Positions 51,519 through 60,286 of a DNA stretch of 64,000 bases are shown piece by piece (position 1 is the first letter of the stretch; each line of letters opens with the position of its first letter). The stretch comes from Cyclobacteriaceae bacterium (GTDB taxonomy: Bacteria; Bacteroidota; Bacteroidia; Cytophagales; Cyclobacteriaceae), in NCBI GenBank assembly GCA_016787665.1, contig JAEUUC010000013.1, positions 1 to 64,000 of the forward strand, in the 5' to 3' direction. The translations under genes were made by a program, and so were the position numbers. The notes under the pieces were generated by a model. That model had not been told where the DNA came from and searched no databases. It was given only the letters and a program-made list of their open reading frames with translations.

Positions 51519-52239
51519 TTTGTACATCATTGTTTATGCAGCCATCCTCACCGCGGTGTGTGGTGGTTTGCTGGCGTTCGCGTCCATCAGCTTGAAAGAC
51601 AAACAAGAGGCGAATGTGGCGCTGGAACAGAAGTCGAACATTTTAGCTACAGTAACCGAGGTGCCCGAAGGCCCCAAGGTGGAAGAGTTGTATGCCAAGC
51701 GGATTCGGGGTTTTGTTATTGACTTTAAGGGCGATGTAGTTCCGAATCTTGATCCTGCGAAAGTGGTGGCTGCCGTTGAGTATAAAAAGCAACCGGATCA
51801 ACGCCTGTTGCCGGTGTATGAATTCATCAGCGATACTGACCCGAACAAAGTGGAGGCGGTTGTGTTGCCGGTTTTCGGTTTTGGTCTGTGGAATAACATA
51901 TGGGGTTTTGTAGCCCTCGACTCGGACTTTAATACCGTGCGTGGGGTTAAGTTTGCCCATACTGGCGAAACTCCTGGTTTGGGCGCCCGGATCGAATCGG
52001 CCGAAATTCAGGATCGGTACAAAGGCAAGCGAATTTTTGACCAGAATGATGTCTTGGTCTCTATCATCATGATGAAGGGTGAAGGCACCAATTACTCCGG
52101 AGAGCACCACAAAGTGGATGGTATGTCGGGTGCCACCCTGACGGGCAAGGGAGTCAATAACATGTTGCAAGATTATTTCTCTTGCTACAAAACCTATTTG
52201 GAAAAGAACAGGAAAAACTTAGCCCAGACAAATTTATGA
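51505..52239 (+). CDS. nqrC: Nqr subunit C (periplasmic covalent FMN)
   Basis: The protein is 244 residues with a GTG start at 51505 inside the end of nqrB (14-bp overlap). A single N-terminal helix ([23 protein letters not shown]) anchors a periplasmic FMN-binding domain. [29 protein letters not shown] and the flavinylation motif DGMSGATLT (Thr211) are intact. Flavin attachment requires the ApbE transferase, whose gene is not in the window. Confidence 0.95.
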   Translation: MRQSNLYIIVYAAILTAVCGGLLAFASISLKDKQEANVALEQKSNILATVTEVPEGPKVEELYAKRIRGFVIDFKGDVVPNLDPAKVVAAVEYKKQPDQRLLPVYEFISDTDPNKVEAVVLPVFGFGLWNNIWGFVALDSDFNTVRGVKFAHTGETPGLGARIESAEIQDRYKGKRIFDQNDVLVSIIMMKGEGTNYSGEHHKVDGMSGATLTGKGVNNMLQDYFSCYKTYLEKNRKNLAQTNL

Positions 52240-52898
52240 GCACCGCAGTAGCAGAAGTTGTTGAGAAAAAGTCGGAACCGCTCTTTTCGAAAAAGAACCG
52301 GAAGTTAGTGTCTAACCCGTTAGACATTGATAACCCGATCACGGTTCAGGTGCTTGGTATTTGTTCGGCTTTAGCCGTTACGACCCAAATGAAACCAGCA
52401 CTGGTAATGGCTATTGCGCTGACGGTGGTTACTGCGAGTTCCAATGTAATTATCTCGATCATGCGCAATACGATTCCATCCCGGATTCGGATCATTGTTC
52501 AGCTGGCCGTGGTGTCGCTTTGGGTGATTTTGGTCGATCAGTTGCTGAAGGCTTATGTATACGATGTTTGGAAGCAGCTTTCTGTTTTTGTTGGACTGAT
52601 CATAACCAACTGCATTGTGATGGGCCGCCTGGAGGCATTCGCTATGGGCAACAAACCATTCCCGTCTCTGCTGGACGGTTTGGGCAATGGATTTGGATAC
52701 GGCATAATCCTGCTGATCGTAGCGTTCTTCCGCGAGTTGTTCGGAGGCGGTGCAATTTTTGGATTTAAGGTTTTTGAAGCCATTGGGTTCCACTATAAGG
52801 GCAATGGCCTTATGTTGTTGCCGGCCGGGGCCTGCATCATTGTTGGTGTTATTATTTGGGTGCAGCGCACCTTGAACGGTTATCGGGAAACCCACTAA
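52236..52898 (+). CDS. nqrD: Nqr subunit D
   Basis: The protein is 220 residues from the ATG at 52236, which overlaps the nqrC stop by 4 bp. A frame open further upstream is not used. Six hydrophobic helices follow a charged N-terminal tail longer than in Vibrio Nqr[32 protein letters not shown] and the Cys-containing [14 protein letters not shown], a ligand of the intramembrane iron centre, are present. Confidence 0.95.
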   Translation: MSTAVAEVVEKKSEPLFSKKNRKLVSNPLDIDNPITVQVLGICSALAVTTQMKPALVMAIALTVVTASSNVIISIMRNTIPSRIRIIVQLAVVSLWVILVDQLLKAYVYDVWKQLSVFVGLIITNCIVMGRLEAFAMGNKPFPSLLDGLGNGFGYGIILLIVAFFRELFGGGAIFGFKVFEAIGFHYKGNGLMLLPAGACIIVGVIIWVQRTLNGYRETH

Positions 52899-52910
52899 TT
52901 GAAGTTAGCT

Positions 52911-53525
52911 ATGGAGAATCTTATCAGCATTGGTGTTCGGTCGATTTTTATCGACAACATGATTTTCGCCTACTTCCTTGGCATGTGTTCATACTTGGCT
53001 ATTTCGAAGAAAGTAAAGACGGCATTTGGTCTGGGTGTAGCCGTGATCTTTGTGCTGGGTGTAACCATCCCGATCAATTGGCTTATTCAAAATTATGTCC
53101 TTAAGGAAGGTGCCATGGCGTGGCTGGGGGCCGACTTTAGTTCGGTTGATCTCAATTTCCTTCAGTTTATTGTGTTTATCTCGGTTATTGCGGCTGTGGT
53201 ACAGCTCACGGAAATGGCTATTGAAAAGTTTTCACCTGCCTTATATGGTACACTGGGTATCTTCTTGCCGTTGATTGCGGTGAATTGTTCAATCCTCGGT
53301 GGTGCTTTGTTTATGGTGGGTCGCCCCTATAACCTGGCCGAGGCTACCGTGTATGGTTTTGGTTCGGGCATTGGCTGGATGTTGGCGATCGTAGCCCTGG
53401 CCGGTGTGCGGGAAAAAATGAAGTATTCTAACGTGCCCGCCCCACTGCGCGGCTTAGGCATCACGTTTATTCTCGTGGGCCTCATGTCACTCGGCTTCCT
53501 GAGTTTCATGGGCTTCGCGTTGTAA
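52911..53525 (+). CDS. nqrE: Nqr subunit E
   Basis: The protein is 204 residues from the ATG at 52911 (a TTG four codons earlier is possible). Six helices with inverted symmetry to Nqr[25 protein letters not shown] and [16 protein letters not shown] include the Cys residues of the intramembrane iron centre. A terminator follows 20 bp after its stop, and no nqrF is found here or elsewhere in the window. Confidence 0.95.
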   Translation: MENLISIGVRSIFIDNMIFAYFLGMCSYLAISKKVKTAFGLGVAVIFVLGVTIPINWLIQNYVLKEGAMAWLGADFSSVDLNFLQFIVFISVIAAVVQLTEMAIEKFSPALYGTLGIFLPLIAVNCSILGGALFMVGRPYNLAEATVYGFGSGIGWMLAIVALAGVREKMKYSNVPAPLRGLGITFILVGLMSLGFLSFMGFAL

Positions 53526-53544
53526 GCGACATAAAAAGATAATC

Positions 53545-53577
53545 AAAAGGCTTCTGCACTTGGCGGAAGCCTTTTTA
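53545..53577 (+). terminator. Terminator after nqrE
   Basis: AAAAGGCTTC/GAAGCCTTTTT with an 11-nt loop and a T tract. It closes the nqr operon before any nqrF. The next promoter box overlaps its T tract. Confidence 0.85.
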
Positions 53578-53583
53578 GTTTTG
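53576..53583 (+). promoter_or_regulatory. -7 box before the DUF502 gene
   Basis: TAGTTTTG matches TAnnTTTG, begins in the T tract of the nqr terminator, and ends 14 bp before the next ATG. No -33 TTTG lies at the expected spacing. Confidence 0.4.
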
Positions 53584-53597
53584 TATCAAACAATAGT

Positions 53598-54167
53598 ATG
53601 AAGGCGATTGCCACCCAAATTGCACGCTATTTTTTTAACGGCACGCTGTTTATTGTACCACTGGTAGCCACTGTCTACTTTATCGTGGCTGCGTTTCAGT
53701 GGCTGGATACACGTATCGAGCTGCCCTACCCGGGTGTTGGCTTTGCCATCATTTTTACCGCGATTACCCTGTTTGGCTATCTCACGTCCAACTTTGCCTT
53801 TCGCACATTCTCCACCTGGTTCGATCAACTGATCAACAAAATTCCGTTGGTTAAGCTGGTCTATTCGTCTATCAAAGATCTGATGGCGGCATTTGTGGGG
53901 GAAAAAAAGAAGTTTGATAAACCGGTGCTCGTCACCATCAACAAAGAAAACACGCTTCACCGCATCGGGTTTGTAACACAGTCCGACCTCAGTGAGTTAG
54001 GCTTACACGACATGGTGGTGGTGTACTTCCCGCAGTCGTATGCAGTGGCGGGCGATCATTTCCTCGTTTCGAAAGACAATGTGAAGCCGTTGAATATATC
54101 AGGGCCCGTGGCCATGAAGTTCATTGTGTCCGGAGGTGTTTCGGGATTTAAGGAGGCCGTCAGCTGA
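53598..54167 (+). CDS. DUF502-family membrane protein
   Basis: The protein is 189 residues with two transmembrane helices (~12-32 and ~45-68) joined by a short aromatic loop. [21 protein letters not shown] and the downstream [17 protein letters not shown] are DUF502 motifs. The C-terminal cytoplasmic beta domain ([26 protein letters not shown]) is conserved in the family. Function unknown. Its last 8 bp overlap the end of the convergent mnmA gene. Confidence 0.85.
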   Translation: MKAIATQIARYFFNGTLFIVPLVATVYFIVAAFQWLDTRIELPYPGVGFAIIFTAITLFGYLTSNFAFRTFSTWFDQLINKIPLVKLVYSSIKDLMAAFVGEKKKFDKPVLVTINKENTLHRIGFVTQSDLSELGLHDMVVVYFPQSYAVAGDHFLVSKDNVKPLNISGPVAMKFIVSGGVSGFKEAVS

Positions 54168-55335
54168 TCACGCCAGAGCCGATCAGTTCTTCGCCTTCAT
54201 ACCAGGCGGCAAACTGGCCCGGAGTAACTCCCCTCTGCGGCCGCTCAAATACCACATAAAGGCCTTCACTGCGCATGTGCAATGTGCAGGCCTCCAGCGG
54301 TTGGCGGTAACGAATGCGGGCCTGGTATTTTTTCGATTCACCAATGGCCAACCCTAAATCCGGGCGCACCCAATGCACCTCGGGTGCCGGAATAAAAAGT
54401 CCTTTCCGGTACAGGCCGGGGTGGTCTTCGCCCATGCCGGTGTAAATCACATTTCGCTTCGTGTCAGTTCCAATGACAAACAACGGCTTTTCGAAACCTC
54501 CGAGGTTGAGCCCCCTGCGTTGGCCAATCGTATAGAAATGAGCACCCGAATGCTCGCCCACTACTTTGCCAGCCTCGGGCGACAGCGCATAGGGTTGGGT
54601 GAGGCGCACCAGCTCATCCCCGGCATACCCGTTTTGGAATGCCGGAGCAGACGCGGGCACTTCAATCACTTCTCCTTTTTTGGGTTCCAGCCGTTGCTGC
54701 AGAAATTCAGGCAGGTGAACCTTGCCGATGAAACAAAGCCCCTGCGAATCTTTCTTCTCGGCTGTGGCCAGTCCGGCTTTTTTAGCGATGGCACGCACCT
54801 CGGGCTTCAGCAATTCGCCAACCGGGAAAAGTGCCTTGGCAAGTTGAGCCTGGGTAAGCTGGCACAAGAAATAACTTTGGTCTTTGTTCGGATCTTTTCC
54901 AGCCAGCAGCCGGTAAACGGGTTTCCCGTCTACGATGATTTCTGCCCGCCTGGCGTAATGCCCGGTCGCTACGTAGTCCGCTCCCAGCTTCAGTGCGGTT
55001 TGTAGAAATATGTCAAATTTGATTTCACGGTTACACAGCACATCCGGGTTGGGTGTGCGGCCGGCCTGGTATTCGGCAAACATGTAATCGACAATTCGCT
55101 CTTTATACTCGGCACTGAGATCAATCGCCTGAAAGGGTATGCCCAGGTGCTGCGCCACAATCATCGCATCGTTGCTGTCGTCCAGCCAGGGGCATTCGTT
55201 GCTGATGGTCACGCTGTCATCGTGCCAGTTTTTCATGAACATGCCAATAACCTCGTAGCCCTGCTCTTTCAGCAGGTAAGCGGCCACACTGGAATCCACA
55301 CCGCCCGATAATCCGACTACGACACGTTTTTTCAT
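54160..55335 (-). CDS. mnmA: MnmA, tRNA-specific 2-thiouridylase
   Basis: The protein is 391 residues, slightly longer than the ~360-370 usual in E. coli relatives. PP-loop LSGGVDSS; catalytic Cys101 in NPDVLCN and the partner Cys201 in SQGLCFIGK are both present, as is [10 protein letters not shown]. It thiolates U34 of tRNA-Lys, -Glu and -Gln. Convergent with the DUF502 gene. Confidence 0.96.
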   Translation of the reverse strand: MKKRVVVGLSGGVDSSVAAYLLKEQGYEVIGMFMKNWHDDSVTISNECPWLDDSNDAMIVAQHLGIPFQAIDLSAEYKERIVDYMFAEYQAGRTPNPDVLCNREIKFDIFLQTALKLGADYVATGHYARRAEIIVDGKPVYRLLAGKDPNKDQSYFLCQLTQAQLAKALFPVGELLKPEVRAIAKKAGLATAEKKDSQGLCFIGKVHLPEFLQQRLEPKKGEVIEVPASAPAFQNGYAGDELVRLTQPYALSPEAGKVVGEHSGAHFYTIGQRRGLNLGGFEKPLFVIGTDTKRNVIYTGMGEDHPGLYRKGLFIPAPEVHWVRPDLGLAIGESKKYQARIRYRQPLEACTLHMRSEGLYVVFERPQRGVTPGQFAAWYEGEELIGSGVIS

Positions 55336-55381
55336 GATCTACAACACAATGCCCGTTGACACGCAAAAGTTCAGATAGGTA

Positions 55382-56593
55382 CTAACTTTTTTCCGCCAGC
55401 AACTCATTCACGATCTCATTAAAGCGCTGCACAAATTGCTCATAGTACAGGCCGGTGCCGGGGCCTGAAAAGCCCGTATGAATGTGTTTCACCTTGCCGT
55501 CCCGGCCGATGAAGATGGTGGTAGGGAACGCCAACACGTTGTTCAGCATCGGCAGGGTGGCGGCAGCCTTTTCTTTGTCGTTCACGCCTGCAATCACAAA
55601 GTGGTAGGGCACGTTCCATTTAGCTTTCATCTTTTTTACCCGATCGCTGGCATACGCGAAATCATCTTTGCGTTCGTACGCGAGCCCGAGAATCTCTACA
55701 CCGCGGCTGCTGTTGCTGGCGTACCATTGCGACAGGAATTTTGTTTCATCCATGCAATTGGGGCACCAAGTGCCGAAGATTTGAAGAATCAACACCTTGT
55801 CTTGAAAGCGGGCATCGCCTGGAGTCACCGGCTTGCCTTCCAAATCCGGAAACGTGAAGTCAATTTTATCAAAACCCTCTTTCAGGTAGGTGAGCGATTC
55901 GGCATCGGGCATCACAGCATCGGCATTTCGTATGCCCGAAAACGTTTCGTGTGACGCATGACCGGAATAAAAATGCCCGCGAATCGAATCGCCAGCCAAC
56001 GTAGCGGTAAACAAAAAGGCATGATTGCCATCGTAGGCGCTAATGCGCAACTCATCGTTTACCACGTTGCCTTCCAGGTAGCGATAGTCCCCGGTGGGGG
56101 TGAGGAATGTGCCCGTTACGGCATTGCCCTGCTGTTCGAAAATGCCCACCGAAGGGTAGGAGTCTTTTGAGGTTTGGAAGGTGAGCTGGTACTTGCCGGC
56201 AAAGTTCACCGCAGCGTCTGGCGACTTGGGGTTGAAGCGGTAATCGTCACCGAAGGTAGCGCGGAACGGCAGGTTACCGCTCGGAGCGTAGTTCTTTACA
56301 AATGTTCCATCGAGTACGTTGCCTTCGATCCGCGCCCGCAATTCAGCATCAAAAACATGTAACACGATTTTCACGGAATCGCCCGCTACCGACACCTCGT
56401 CAAGTAACAATCGCTCGCTGGCATTCTTCAGATACACCCGGTAATCCTCGTTCGTCTTCTCCACGTCAAACGTAAAGGGCAGGTCTTGCTCCTGCATGCG
56501 GATAACCCCGCGCCAGGTGCCGGTATTAAGGTCGGCCGGTTGAGAACAGGAAATGATCATGGGGATGGAGAGGAAGAACAGTAAAACACGCAT
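55382..56593 (-). CDS. TlpA-type thioredoxin-fold lipoprotein
   Basis: The protein is 403 residues with a lipoprotein signal (FLSIPMIISC, Cys16). The N-terminal two thirds is a DUF4369-like or lipocalin-like beta region with repeated GxxTGTF/GTF elements. The C-terminal ~150 residues form a TlpA/ResA domain with the redox motif WCPNC in FGTWCPNCMDETKFLSQW and the cis-Pro in FPTTIFI. It probably reduces disulfides or delivers electrons in the periplasm. It is divergent from the CoA transferase gene. Confidence 0.88.
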   Translation of the reverse strand: MRVLLFFLSIPMIISCSQPADLNTGTWRGVIRMQEQDLPFTFDVEKTNEDYRVYLKNASERLLLDEVSVAGDSVKIVLHVFDAELRARIEGNVLDGTFVKNYAPSGNLPFRATFGDDYRFNPKSPDAAVNFAGKYQLTFQTSKDSYPSVGIFEQQGNAVTGTFLTPTGDYRYLEGNVVNDELRISAYDGNHAFLFTATLAGDSIRGHFYSGHASHETFSGIRNADAVMPDAESLTYLKEGFDKIDFTFPDLEGKPVTPGDARFQDKVLILQIFGTWCPNCMDETKFLSQWYASNSSRGVEILGLAYERKDDFAYASDRVKKMKAKWNVPYHFVIAGVNDKEKAAATLPMLNNVLAFPTTIFIGRDGKVKHIHTGFSGPGTGLYYEQFVQRFNEIVNELLAEKS

Positions 56594-56627
56594 TTTTAGG
56601 GTTAATTAGGGTCGAGCTTTTACAACG

Positions 56628-57764
56628 ATGCAAAATAAAGAAATGTTCAGCGGACTGCGGGTTTTGGAGCTGGCTTCCGTGCTGGCCGGCCCCAGTGTGG
56701 GTCAGTTTTTTGCCGAACTGGGGGCCGAAGTGATTAAGGTGGAAAACCCGGCTACCGGTGGTGATGTCACGCGCTCGTGGAAAGGCGCAGGCGAACAAAC
56801 CGATGACCGATCCGCCTATTTTTGTGCCTGCAACTGGGGTAAGCAATCGGTAACCCTCGATCTGACACAGCCGGGCGATCGAAGCCGCCTGCACCGGCTG
56901 GTGGGAAAGATGGATGTGGTGATTGCCAGCTACAAACCGGGCGATGCCGAAAAGCTGGGTGTGGCGTATGATCAATTGCGGGCCATCAATCCGAAGCTCA
57001 TCTACGGACAGATTACCGGCTATGGTTCACAGGATGATCGCGTGGGCTACGATGCCGTAATCCAGGCCGAGGCCGGGTTCATGGACTTGAATGGCGAACC
57101 GGACGGCCCGCCCACAAAAATGCCGGTAGCGCTTATTGATCTGCTGGCCGCCCATCAACTAAAGGAGGCGTTGCTGTTGGCGTTGTTGCATCGCGAGCGA
57201 ACGGGCGAGGGAGCTTTTGCCGAGGTCAGTTTGATTCAGGCGGCCGTTGCTTCGCTGGCGAACCAGGCCACCAATTGGCTGGTGGCGGGCAAGTTGCCCA
57301 CACGCCAGGGCTCGGCACATCCCAACATTGCGCCTTATGGCGATTTGTTTGTGACCGGTGATGGCAAAAGAATTTTGCTGGCCGTGGGTAGCGATCGACA
57401 GTTTGGTGAATTGCTGAACGTACTGCACGTGGCCGCGGATGAGCGGCTGCCGGAGTTCGCCACAAATGCGCAGCGCGTGCAGCACCGGGCGAGATTAAAC
57501 CCGATACTTCAAAAATACATGGCGGGCCGTGCAGCAGATGAGTTGTTAGCCCGGTTACAGGCGCGAAAAATTCCGGCCGGGTTGGTGCAGAACGTGCGCG
57601 AAGCACTGGCAGCTGATGAGGCCCGGAAGACGTTGCTGGGTGAGCGCGGACTACAAGCCGTGCGGCAGTTGGTGGCGCAGTTGTCGTTTCATGAGTCTTC
57701 CAAACCGCTGAGCCCGCCTCCGCATTTGGGGGAACATAATCAGGTGGTTGGCGATTTAGTTTAG
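56628..57764 (+). CDS. CoA transferase, family III (CaiB/BaiF)
   Basis: The protein is 378 residues. GLRVLELASVLAGPSVGQFFAELGAEVIKVE is the family opening, and NWGKQSVTLDL and ISGYG-type (ITGYG) blocks follow. The catalytic Asp corresponds to ALID in MPVALIDLLAAHQLKEALLLALLHRERTG. It moves CoA between carboxylic acids; the substrate cannot be told. It stands alone. An ATG at codon 6 (56643) is an alternative start. Confidence 0.88.
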   Translation: MQNKEMFSGLRVLELASVLAGPSVGQFFAELGAEVIKVENPATGGDVTRSWKGAGEQTDDRSAYFCACNWGKQSVTLDLTQPGDRSRLHRLVGKMDVVIASYKPGDAEKLGVAYDQLRAINPKLIYGQITGYGSQDDRVGYDAVIQAEAGFMDLNGEPDGPPTKMPVALIDLLAAHQLKEALLLALLHRERTGEGAFAEVSLIQAAVASLANQATNWLVAGKLPTRQGSAHPNIAPYGDLFVTGDGKRILLAVGSDRQFGELLNVLHVAADERLPEFATNAQRVQHRARLNPILQKYMAGRAADELLARLQARKIPAGLVQNVREALAADEARKTLLGERGLQAVRQLVAQLSFHESSKPLSPPPHLGEHNQVVGDLV

Positions 57765-57851
57765 TAGCCAGTGAGGTCGTGGGAAGAGAAGCGGTTCGCC
57801 CTCAAAAGCGATATCAATACATGAAATCAAAAAAAGTGTTGGTGCTCGTTT

Positions 57852-58505
57852 TTAATATTCAGTTGTAGCTATTTTGATAAATAGTGAAACCAAGAACATA
57901 ATTATTCCGACTATTAAAATTCTTGCCCCATGCTTTCTATGCATTGGCGAATAAGTAAAGAATTTTTGTCCATTTGGCAGTGTCTTTTTACTTGTAGTAA
58001 GTGCATATCCCATAAATATTCCCAGCAGCCCACCAAGCAACGCGAACAAATAACCTGCATAAATCCAAGATTTTGAACTATCCTCAGGTTTAGCTAATTC
58101 ATTTATCCGTTGTTTTTTCAAAAGTTCAATTGTTTCATCGTTTATTTCCTTTCCCCTCTCTTTTAATATTTTTTTTGAAAGGTGAAAGTCAAACTCATTC
58201 CACTCGTCTGGCTTACTCAAGATATCAAATAGTTCCTCATCTGTGAATTCGTACAGGTAGTGTTCCTTGTCGACAGTTTCAATACCTTTTTCACCGTGCT
58301 CAGCTAATATCAAGTCTACTTTTGAAAAGTCGGACCTTTTGATCTTCACAAAATATTGTTGGCCTAATTGTTTGTCCCCGTAAAGTGCATCTAAGCTTTC
58401 CCTATGCTCGACTACTTCAAATTCAATTTGATTGTCTTTGAGCACTTGCATCAACGCCTCAGCTCTTTCGCGTTCGTGGTACTTTTTATATGTCAAAAAC
58501 TCCAT
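57852..58505 (-). CDS. Membrane protein with DUF2007-like N-terminal domain
   Basis: The protein is 217 residues. Residues 1-70 (YKKYHERERAEALMQVLKDNQIEFEV...YFVKIKRSDFSKVDLILAE) resemble the DUF2007 putative signal-transducing fold. A charged helical middle follows, then two membrane helices at ~147-168 and ~195-213. The gene is visibly richer in A/T than its neighbours, as is the Mrr gene next to it. No specific function is known. It shares orientation with the Mrr gene, but 376 bp separate them. Confidence 0.65.
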   Translation of the reverse strand: MEFLTYKKYHERERAEALMQVLKDNQIEFEVVEHRESLDALYGDKQLGQQYFVKIKRSDFSKVDLILAEHGEKGIETVDKEHYLYEFTDEELFDILSKPDEWNEFDFHLSKKILKERGKEINDETIELLKKQRINELAKPEDSSKSWIYAGYLFALLGGLLGIFMGYALTTSKKTLPNGQKFFTYSPMHRKHGARILIVGIIMFLVSLFIKIATTEY

Positions 58506-58557
58506 GTTTTTTTGTTTTTTCTAAAATGGTAGACCCAGCGCCTACCGATCATACGTG

Positions 58558-58617
58558 GTGAAGGTATTTCTTTCATCGCGAAAACCCAATTTAGGATAGG
58601 GAAGGCTGATTTAATAC
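58558..58617 (+). repeat. Direct repeat copy A flanking the Mrr gene
   Basis: It shares the shape GTGAAG-TATTTCTT-GAAAACCCAATT-GGAT-GAAG-CTGA with copy B at 59857-59916, in the same orientation and without gaps. By hand count 45 of 60 positions match. The copies lie on opposite sides of the Mrr gene. Confidence 0.7.
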
Positions 58618-58683
58618 TGAAGTCGGGAAAGCGGCAAGAGTAAGGGAAGTATAATGAGGTGGTTGGCCTTTGAGTAACCGTAG

Positions 58684-58714
58684 CCGGTCTGACCGCTCAC
58701 AGCGGTCTGACCGG
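58684..58714. other. 14-bp hairpin made of GGTCTGACC palindromes
   Basis: CCGGTCTGACCGCT, CAC, AGCGGTCTGACCGG: a 14-bp stem with one T/T mismatch. Each arm itself contains the palindrome GGTC-T-GACC, so the site could also bind a protein dimer twice. No T tract follows on either strand. Confidence 0.65.
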
Positions 58715-58816
58715 TGGCAATACTTCCGCGCTTTTTGAATACTGTTGAGCACTTAGCCCCTATGAGATTACGAACTGCCCCGAACTTGAAGATGTTGACT
58801 TAACGAAGTAAACTGA

Positions 58817-58855
58817 GTCAGGAAGGCGCAGAGTTTCCTGACGGATAACTCTGCG
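58817..58855. other. Two interleaved stems, possible RNA pseudoknot
   Basis: GTCAGGAA (58817-58824) pairs with TTCCTGAC (58835-58842). CGCAGAGTT (58827-58835) pairs with AACTCTGCG (58847-58855). The two stems cross and share one base, the order expected for an H-type pseudoknot or for two alternative folds. It lies 27 bp past the Mrr stop, so it would be in the 3' part of that message. Confidence 0.5.
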
Positions 58856-58881
58856 AAGAATGAGGATAACACTTCGAACGA

Positions 58882-59796
58882 TTACTCCTCACCAAAATAG
58901 TCACTGTCCATTCGCTTGACTTCATAGTTGTTTAAACTGGTCACCCCGAGATTGTAGTCAATCATATACTGTGCGAGTTGTTGTCCATCAATCAATACTA
59001 TTTTGGTTTCGTTTCTAGGAGCATAATCTAACGCATCCCTGGTGAATGAAGAGGTTGTGATAAAGATTCCTTTTTTAGCTCCTTGTCCGGCTAAGGCTCC
59101 AACAAATTTTTGCAGTTCCGGCCGTCCAACGGTATTGCCTAGTTGCCATCTCTTTGCTTGAATATAGATGATATCCAGCCCAAGTTTGTCCTCTTTAATT
59201 GTTCCATCAATTCCCTCGTCTCCACTTTTTCCAATGGCACGTCCGGCATCCTTTATTGAACCACCATATCCCATTTTAACTAATAACTCAACCACAAGTC
59301 TTTCGAAAAAGGTAGGAGAAAGAGTTATCACTTTGTTTAAGAGATCTTGGGCTAATGATTTTCTGATTTTTTGATACGCTGTCTCAAGCGCTTCTTCTGG
59401 TGTTTCTGTGGAAGTTTCTTCAGTTTTGTCTATTCCCTGAGATTCCTCTTCTGCTTTTGTCGTTTGAAATTCAACAAATTCCGAAAACTGCTTCAAGAAT
59501 TTGACATCAATTGCACTCGGATTCTTTTTTAAAACTTCAAGTCCTCGTTTTGAAATTACTACCACTCCTTGTTTCGGACTGTCAATAAGTCCAGCCTTTT
59601 TCAAATAAGTCTTTGCCCAAGCTGTCCGGTTGTAAAACACGGGCGCAGCTCCACTTGGTAGCAATTCCTTTCTCTCTTCTTCAGTGACTCCCAATTGTTC
59701 TGCAAGTCGGTCAGTAACTTCACGCATTTTGTGTTCTTTATTGTCCGAAATGAGTCGAAGCAATGGCAACATTATTGATTGATAATCTGGTATCAT
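58882..59796 (-). CDS. Mrr-type restriction endonuclease
   Basis: The protein is 304 residues. Residues ~1-95 are a Mrr_N winged-helix domain (PLLRLISDNKEHKMREVTDRLAEQLGVTEEERKELLPSG, AKTYLKKAGLIDSPKQGVVVISKRG). After a Glu/Thr-rich linker, residues ~155-290 are the PD-(D/E)xK nuclease domain with GDEGIDG (Asp197) and IYIQAKRW (Gln213-x-Lys215). The Mrr family cuts modified DNA (type IV restriction), so no methyltransferase partner is required, and none is adjacent. The gene is A/T-richer than its neighbours and flanked by imperfect direct repeats, which suggests acquisition by transfer. Confidence 0.88.
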   Translation of the reverse strand: MIPDYQSIMLPLLRLISDNKEHKMREVTDRLAEQLGVTEEERKELLPSGAAPVFYNRTAWAKTYLKKAGLIDSPKQGVVVISKRGLEVLKKNPSAIDVKFLKQFSEFVEFQTTKAEEESQGIDKTEETSTETPEEALETAYQKIRKSLAQDLLNKVITLSPTFFERLVVELLVKMGYGGSIKDAGRAIGKSGDEGIDGTIKEDKLGLDIIYIQAKRWQLGNTVGRPELQKFVGALAGQGAKKGIFITTSSFTRDALDYAPRNETKIVLIDGQQLAQYMIDYNLGVTSLNNYEVKRMDSDYFGEE

Positions 59797-60210
59797 AGTT
59801 TCGCTAGCATAACTTGTCTGAAGTAACTTACCCGCAACTTTTGTGGATCTTCAATAGTGAAGATATTTCTTCTCTGCGGAAAACCCAATTCGGGATGGCG
59901 AAGTCTGACTCAACACCAAGCGGCCCGGATGTGGAGGGCAAGGTGCGAACAAAGTGAGCACGGGAGCGCAGCGCACCCCGGAACAGCCGGTTAAGCCGCC
60001 CAATGGAGGCCCCGAAGCCTGGCTGCGGGCTGTATTTCGCTTTTTTTACCATTTCCATTTTTGCCACATGGGCAGTCGCCCCACTTTAAAATGCCTGTTT
60101 CATAAACAACTGATTTACAAATATTTACAAATAAGCCTTGATGGACTGAATTAGCCATTTGGCAGTCCAAAAAGCCTTGAAATAGCCCTAAAAACAAAGA
60201 TTTTTGTAAA
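59797..60210. other. Intergenic region between Mrr gene and the mraZ operator
   Basis: No gene found. It holds repeat copy B (59857-59916), a GC-rich segment with a GGTGCG/CGCACC inverted repeat (59942-59977) and a short tandem (ATTTACAAAT twice near 60112-60131). A GGACTG/CAGTCC inverted repeat (60143-60168) is bracketed by two AAGCCTTGA copies (60133-60141 and 60172-60180). It is patchy in base composition, like a site where sequence has been inserted or lost. Confidence 0.6.
59857..59916 (+). repeat. Direct repeat copy B flanking the Mrr gene
   Basis: The counterpart of 58558-58617 in the same orientation, ~60 bp upstream of the Mrr start. It is followed by a short GC-rich segment not shared with copy A. 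Confidence 0.7.
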
Positions 60211-60257
60211 AAAGTGGTGTAAAGTGGTTGAAAGTGGTTCAAATTTCCCTACGTTTG
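60211..60257 (+). promoter_or_regulatory. Triple MraZ operator overlapping the mraZ promoter
   Basis: Three AAAGTGGtkk units repeat with an exact 10-bp period (60211, 60221, 60231), the form of MraZ-binding boxes (AAAGTGG in Mollicutes, TGGGN with 10-bp period in E. coli). TTG at 60228-60230 lies in the second unit, and TACGTTTG at 60250-60257 follows after 19 bp, giving a consensus promoter. MraZ bound here would cover the -33 element, which fits repression of its own operon. Confidence 0.88.
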
Positions 60258-60286
60258 CTTAGGAGAAAAAGACAACCACTACGTCA

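Larger units (their letters stand above)
58506..58881. other. Structured intergenic region between membrane protein and Mrr genes
   Basis: No gene found in 376 bp. It contains one copy of a ~60-bp repeat (58558-58617), a 14-bp hairpin (58684-58714) and a pair of interleaved stems (58817-58855), each listed separately. It lies in front of the 58505 gene and after the 3' end of the Mrr gene. Confidence 0.7.

Noticed and set aside
53526..57764. nqrF hidden downstream of nqrE
   Set aside because: The frames here encode DUF502, MnmA, a TlpA lipoprotein and a CoA transferase; none has a 2Fe-2S or ferredoxin reductase domain.
58882..59796. Complete restriction-modification system
   Set aside because: No methyltransferase or specificity gene lies near the Mrr-type nuclease; the family normally acts alone on modified DNA.
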